Position numbers and translations under genes: made by a program
Notes under the pieces: model-generated
The model's input: the letters and a program-made list of their open reading frames with translations, nothing else
What the model was told of the DNA's origin: nothing
Database searches by the model: none
Part shown: in pieces, positions 58,951 to 64,000 of the stretch
Layout: every line of letters starts with the position of its first letter
How positions within the stretch are numbered: the first letter of the stretch is position 1
Source: Aspidiotus rigidus
Lineage: Eukaryota > Arthropoda > Insecta > Hemiptera > Diaspididae
Direction of reading: 5' to 3'
Assembly: GCA_035079385.1 (NCBI GenBank)
Contig: JAVHKY010000054.1
Location: 11,013,501-11,077,500 of the forward strand
DNA length: 64,000 bases

Positions 58951-59344
58951 TCATTCTTGCATTAAATTATCTACTTTTTTTGCAAAGGAAAATATGAAGT
59001 AACAATTCAGCGTTTATTTGTCAAAAAGTATGCAGATCACAGTTTTTTTATGACTAATAAATCCCTCAAGAAATGCCAAGCAATTTCTAGAGGTCAGAAG
59101 TTGTCAAACTTTCTTCTGTAAAATAAATATACTGAGGTTTCAACGTTTTACTCTCTTCAAGTATATTATACAATTAAAATGTAGGATAAGGAAAAGTAAA
59201 AAAAAAACAAAAAAAAAGTCGATCTTATTCTGTTTATCTGAAACAAACCAAAGAAAATACACCTTAATGATCATTTTAATAAATAAAACACTTCAAAGTT
59301 ATGATACATTCATTTAACAAACCTTCATCACATTTTGAAAAAAA

Positions 59345-59735
59345 GAAAACGCAACTAAGTATGAAAATATTTTCTGACTTGGTTGTTTTTTCAATAAAAA
59401 CATCTTTGAAAATATTCCAAATCCAAAAATATTTTCATGCTTGGTTGTTTTTTCAATAAAAATGAAAATATTCCAAGTTCAAAAATATTTTCATACTTGG
59501 ATGATTTTTTGACAAAAATATTTTGGAAAATATTCAAAGTTCAAAAATATTTCCATACTTTGTTGTTTTTTCAATAAAAACATTAAAATGTTCTAAGTCT
59601 GAAAATATTTTCATACTTGGATGATTTTTTGACTAAAACATCTTTGAACATATTTCAAGTCCAAAAATGTTTTCACACTTGGTTGTTTTTTCAATAAAAA
59701 CATATTGGAAAATATTCTAAGTCTGAAATGTACAA
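59345..59735. repeat. Tandem repeat of ~60 bp (six units)
   Basis: ACTTGG(T/A)(T/G)GTTTTTT-type blocks start near 59378, 59440, 59495, 59558, 59615 and 59678, alternating with AAAATATT(C/T)(C/T)AAGT blocks. Period is 55-63 bp. Confidence 0.85.
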
Positions 59736-60077
59736 ATAGACAATCTACAAAACAAATGAACGAATAATTTGAACGACAACAAAAGGCAGGAAAAATACAA
59801 AAACCCTTGCTCACTCGCGGAATAATGAAAAATTCCAAGTCCTGTCACTCCTCTGGTGCTGTCGCAATTGCCTTGTGATTGATCTATGTGCAAACCAGTG
59901 ACTGGTGCAAACTAATTAGTACAAGAGAGGAGTGCTACAATTTGCAAACTTCAACTTTTTGCAACTGCGCACTGCTTTTTCATTTTGAATTTGATTTTAA
60001 GAAAATAATAGTTTCAGGTAGTTGTTGTAAGTGAAGTGATAATATTTATAAGCCGATGTTGCAAACTGACGCAAACA

Positions 60078-60304
60078 CTCACTGGGGGCTTGTGTTATCA
60101 GGTGCATTTACGCAACATTACAATTTGAAGTTTTCTTTTTCAAATAACTTCTTAAAAGGAATTTCTACAAAAAAATCTTGAGAATGAAAGTGGTAGAGAT
60201 TAAAATTTTCTTTAATTTGAGACCACTCTCAAATATCTACTTTGTTGAAAATATTTTCTGATTATCATCTATAAACAAATGCATTGGATGGAGCCCCCAG
60301 TGAG
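60078..60304. mobile_element. 227-bp MITE candidate in the OTU element
   Basis: Perfect 13-bp inverted ends: CTCACTGGGGGCT (60078-60090) and AGCCCCCAGTGAG (60292-60304), with weaker similarity extending outward (CAAA). No clear target duplication. Confidence 0.55.
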
Positions 60305-60318
60305 CTTTTGCAACATTG

Positions 60319-60539
60319 CCTTATAGGGTTTTTCCATGTCGGCGCATTGCATACGTATTCTCCTACGTATTATCGAAATTGTAGTATTTCTAACATTGCT
60401 CTTATGGGTGTTGCTGGATTGCATACTCATTTTCATTGTGGAGTAGTTTACCATAAGAGCAATGTTAGAAATACTACCATTTTGATAATACGTAGGAGAA
60501 TACGTATGCAATGCGCCGACATGGAAAAGCCCTATAGGC
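60319..60539. repeat. Near-perfect palindrome, 89-bp arms and 43-nt loop
   Basis: 60319-60407 is almost the exact reverse complement of 60451-60539 (for example ATGTCGGCGCATTGCATACG and CGTATGCAATGCGCCGACAT). It would form a strong hairpin in DNA or RNA. The ORFs on both strands result from the symmetry. Confidence 0.9.
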
Positions 60540-60932
60540 TGCTTATGTTTTGAAATTTATTGACGTAATTTAAATTTGATTGAAGACAAGAATAGAGTCT
60601 TTCACGCTGATGTCACATCACTGATAATGATACAAACTATCGATCTTCCAGTGTTTGATACTTCCATCACAAATGTAAACAATTTTTTTTGCACCAACTT
60701 TTCCCACAAGAAAAAATAGTGTTCCAGAAATCGTAGAATACTTTGAAAAGAAATTGTTTGTAAGAGACCAAAACTTGATTTTTCATTACTAAGAAGTTCT
60801 TAGATTGCCATCATACAATACTTGTTCCTAAGAAATTTTCCGTTCTCGCTATATTTGACGAATTTTAGAACCAAATTTGTTCCCATAAGGAATAACGTTT
60901 TAAAAAAAATTGTTTACATTAGTGATGGAAAT

Positions 60933-61106
60933 CAGGGTTGCGATGTTTTAAACAAACGATGTTTACAACATGTTTAAAACATGTTTAAAACGGCAAAAAT
61001 CGAGAAATTTACATTGGCTCTTATGAGAATGTTTTGAACGTTTTAAACACATTTTTTGTTTTAAACGTGTTTTTTTTTAAAAAAAAAAGTTTTTTTTGCA
61101 ACCCTG
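60933..61106. mobile_element. hAT-type MITE, second copy, with 8-bp TSD
   Basis: It starts CAGGGTTGC, ends GCAACCCTG, and is flanked by a perfect 8-bp duplication ATGGAAAT (60925-60932 and 61107-61114). It is closely similar throughout to the copy at 4152-4326. Its presence dates the OTU element as older than this insertion. Confidence 0.9.
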
Positions 61107-61260
61107 ATGGAAATATCAATCTCATTCTTGGATATTTTTCAACAATATTTCTACTGGATAGTGCCACATCGAGCAAATATCGATACAACGTGACGTCGAC
61201 CGTGAATGACCCTATTCTCGCATTCTGGACGTGGGATGTAATTAACTTCAACATCTGAAT

Positions 61261-61749
61261 CAGGTAAGTTCGCCTGTAATTATAATATTGTTCTTGATTG
61301 TTTGTTCAAAGAACTTTTATTGTAATTATGACAGCGTTTCTTGATTGTTTGTTCAAAGAACTTCTGAAACATCGCATTGGTTCTCTAGTTTTATTGTGAA
61401 AACTTCTGAATAAATATTTTTTCCTTGGTCTGTAGTTGCAAGCAGAAATCAAGCTGCAAAGTTTGTTTTGATTTGTGAAAAAGTACAGTGCCGAATTTAT
61501 CGTTTTTCAAAACTTTGGAACGCGTGCGGTGTAACTCTGCTGATTTTCTAAAATATTGATATCATTGTCCAGAGTTTTGGTAAGACATTGTACAGCTATT
61601 CCTTGTTTTAGAATGTTTGTTTGACTATGAAATGATGTTTGATAACAAAATGTGATGAAGGTTTATTAGATGAATGTATCATACTTTTTGAAGTCTTTTA
61701 TTTATTAAAATGATCATTAAGTTGTATTTTCTTTGGTTTATTGTTTCAG
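61261..61749 (+). other. Candidate intron upstream of right-arm OTU gene
   Basis: CAGGTAAGT at 61261-61269 is a consensus 5' splice site, and a TTTATTGTTTCAG acceptor ends at 61749. A similar acceptor is present in the left arm. A transcript reading outward toward the OTU frame could be spliced here. A 26-bp direct repeat (TTCTTGATTGTTTGTTCAAA) lies inside at about 61290 and 61338. Confidence 0.35.
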
Positions 61750-63131
61750 ATAAACAGAATAAGAAGGTCAAACTTTTTTTTTTCTTTTTCTTTTTTTTTT
61801 TCTTTATTTTCCTTTTCCTACATTTTAATTGTATAATATACTTGAAGGGAGTAAAATGTTGAAACCTCAGTATATTTTATAAGAATTTTACAGAAGAAAG
61901 TTTGACAACTTCTGTCCTCAAGAAAGAGCTTGGCATTTCTTGAGGGATTTAGTCATAAAAAAAACTGTGATCTGCATACTTTTTGACAAATAAACGCTGA
62001 ATGGTTACTTCATATTTTCCTTTGCAAAAAAAGTAGATAATTTAATGCAAGAATGATTGATTTTAGTAAACAATATTTAGTGAAGAATGAAAAGCAAGAA
62101 TTATACTTTGCATTGCCTGTAACAGGCAATGGAAACTGTTTTTTTCATTCAATTTTGTATTTTATCAAGGAAAATTATATCAGCATTCGAAAGAAGTGCA
62201 TGGAGTATATATTGAAAAAGAGAAAGATCTTTTTACAAATTACGTAATTGAAGGAAATGTTGATAAGTATGTGAAAAGTATGTCGAAATTAGGCACTTTT
62301 GCTGATCATATAGAGATTATTGCTGTTTGTCGAATATACAATTTGAATATTTGTATACAAGTTGTCAACATAAAGCTTTCATAAACATAAGAAAAATTGA
62401 TTACAAGTTCAGTGAGTTGGAGAGTTACAGTTACACTATTGATTTAATGTATTATCAAGATGTTCACTATTGGCCTCTTCTAGAAATGCTGAACAGCTAA
62501 AATTAAGAAGCAATGATGTAGAGCTGTACTTGAATGAACAAGAAAAAAAATCAGGAAAAGTTGCGAAAATTAATTTCTGGAAAGAAAGAAATTCTGATAC
62601 ATTGAGAGGATCATCAAAAGAATAAACAAACTAGGAAACCTCAAAATGCAACCAAAGTAGAACTTATTTTGAAATAGGGTTTGGTTAAAGTTTAGCAATA
62701 TGTTTTTTTTTAGAAATCCGACCAAAGTAGAACTCATTGTAAAATAGGGTTTGATTAAAGTGGGTAATATATTTTTTCAAAACATGCCACCACATGGGGC
62801 TGACTGGCCTAACTTGCGGACCAACGAATGAATGGAGCCGAGTCTGTTTCAAAAATAGGGAAGTTTTCATAATTATTTTTTAGAAGAGAAGAAATTTAGT
62901 GTCCGCACAAAAAAATTACCAATATTGTCTGTTCATTGGAGCAGTTTTTTTGGTCTTTTGCTGGTGAATAGAATGGTATCCTTTTGTATTAGTGAATTTC
63001 CGCGTTGTTTTTGATCTTTTTTTTTTTTTCAGAAAATTTTTGTAGAAAAAATTATTTTCTTATTCCAAAATTAACGCTCACCTTGCTAGCGGCTGTCGTC
63101 GACGCGTAGCGACGACGCAACAGACGCTAGT
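61646..63131. repeat. Right terminal inverted repeat of the OTU element
   Basis: 1,486 bp, the reverse complement of the left arm with indels. It ends CAACAGACGCTAGT. Confidence 0.85.
62053..62500 (+). pseudogene. OTU-like cysteine protease, right-arm copy
   Basis: It is homologous to the left-arm gene: LPVTGNGNCFFHSILYFIKE, then EKEKDLFTNYVIEGNVDKYV and LGTFADHIEIIAVCRIYNLN, then in a third frame IDLMYYQDVHYWPLLEMLNS to the stop at 62498. The catalytic Asp of D-G-N-C is Asn here. Two extra bases near 62,205 and a four-base loss near 62,352 shift the frame. These differ from the break in the left copy, so each arm decayed on its own. It is not expected to be active. Confidence 0.75.
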
Positions 63132-63139
63132 AGCCAATA

Positions 63140-64000
63140 ATAGCATATCTATTCCCCTGCCATAAAACCAATGTAAAAAAATTACCATTATGATAGGAAT
63201 CAGGCAAACGAGTATGCAATATGTTATAGAGGAAGAGCCTTATTGAGAACAAAGCCCCCGCTCTCGGACCGCTCTCCTCTCGTGCTTGCTGTCATATATT
63301 TCAATCAGATACGATAATATAGTTCACCTTAGACGGGCTAATTCGCCCTGCACTACTTGGGGGACGGGCAAGGCAGGCTTACTTTCAACGGATTGAACAA
63401 CAACTTCACTCCTTCATCGATCAATCACTCAATTAGTCACAATAATGTGTATTAAATGAATACTATATTGTATCGGTTAAGGAGTAGCAATTAATCCACT
63501 GTATTACGGCATTTATTTATGCTGGATTTTGATGCTATCGATTGAATGAAATGATATATTTTTGATCAATATCGCGGATGAATTACGGAACAACGAGAAG
63601 GGAAATTATTACCTCAATGGATTGTTTCTACAATCGGATATCAAAAACATAAACACAATTATCAGCTTCAATGATGTTACAGTGATGTCCGGCCAAGGTA
63701 AATTTTTACGCATTCGGTTTACCTTTTCTACATTTCATCCCGAAACGGAAAAAGGCAAGTCGTAATAAAAAGTGAAATGATTACCGAGAAAATAAAGAGA
63801 AGTATTTTAAATTAAACATGACGGCGTCGAGAGATTACATTCAGGGTGAGGAAATAGTAGAGGTCTTCAATTGCCACGCATCATTTAATTACTGCGTTTC
63901 ATACATAATATAGTGATGCGGTAAAATGATGCGAAAGTACCTCACGAGAAGTGCGTATCTTGCATCTTTAAAATGAGCAATTCGCTCGGAACCGGTAGAC
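63140..64000. other. No gene recognised
   Basis: The only ORF of note is 63562-63765 (plus, 67 codons, MINIADELRNNEKGNYYLNG...), which matches no family I know and lacks supporting context. Confidence 0.4.

Larger units (their letters stand above)
57566..59336. repeat. Left terminal inverted repeat of the OTU element
   Basis: 1,771 bp matching the reverse complement of 61646-63131. It is longer than the right arm, mainly because of extra ~70-bp tandem units. Confidence 0.85.
57566..63131. mobile_element. 5.6-kb element with long terminal inverted repeats carrying OTU genes
   Basis: The two ends start ACTAGCGTCTGTTG and stay alike for the first 55 bases with a single difference. The inverted arms extend to 59336 and from 61646, with indels. 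The first 40 bases hold a GTCGTCG...CGACGAC hairpin and GCTAGC. Each arm carries an OTU-like cysteine-protease reading frame transcribed outward. The centre contains minisatellites, two MITEs and a small palindrome but no recognisable transposase. No target duplication is evident at the edges. Long inverted ends and accessory OTU genes are compatible with a Mutator-like element; that class assignment is inference. Confidence 0.75.

Overview
This window is AT-rich eukaryotic nuclear DNA, probably from an insect or another arthropod. No prokaryotic operon, Shine-Dalgarno or CRISPR signal is visible. The basis for the call is the mobile-element mix (Penelope-like elements with GIY-YIG nuclease, an R1-like LINE, Jockey-like LINE fragments, piggyBac and several hAT-type MITEs), intron-type splice signals, and one exon of a tryptophan/lysine-repeat secreted-type protein of insect character. 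The species cannot be told from the sequence. No complete conventional host gene was found.

Layout. 1-2 kb: a large inverted repeat built from units of about 153 bp. 4.15 kb: a hAT MITE with an 8-bp target duplication. 5.1-6.0 kb: the only convincing host exon (minus strand). 7.1-10.2 kb: a broken Penelope-like element, family A (copy A1, minus), carrying an AT-rich insert with TTCACC arrays. 10.5-12.0 kb: a 5'-truncated R1-like LINE (minus). 13.7-15.1 kb: a hAT-type element with TSD and a possible mitochondrial-like patch. 17.3-17.5 kb: an LTR. 18.4-19.0 kb: Jockey-like LINE remains. 21.4-27.1 kb: a 2.2-kb-arm inverted repeat whose spacer holds a LINE tail. 27.3-34.5 kb: mostly unannotated sequence with one hAT element. 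34.5-38.1 kb: a mosaic of LINE and Penelope fragments (A3) with a second TTCACC element. 39.0-39.8 kb: Penelope family C fragment. 40.5-43.3 kb: the best Penelope copy (A2), with a 743-codon RT/GIY-YIG reading frame. 43.3-44.6 kb: TTTA/TTTC microsatellites with an embedded MITE. 45.0-45.4 kb: another Penelope RT fragment. 46.8-53.4 kb: two head-to-head family B Penelope copies, one split by a piggyBac element. 54.3-55.1 kb: a tandem repeat and a GC-rich island. 57.6-63.1 kb: a 5.6-kb element with very long terminal inverted repeats, each arm carrying a decayed OTU cysteine-protease gene.

Nothing here works as a pathway. The window is a nested record of transposition. Its most unusual parts are the OTU-bearing inverted-repeat element, the AT-rich element with TTCACC motifs every 14-16 bp, the palindromic 153-bp array, and the octapeptide-repeat protein. 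Stretches not listed as features hold only short, unsupported ORFs.
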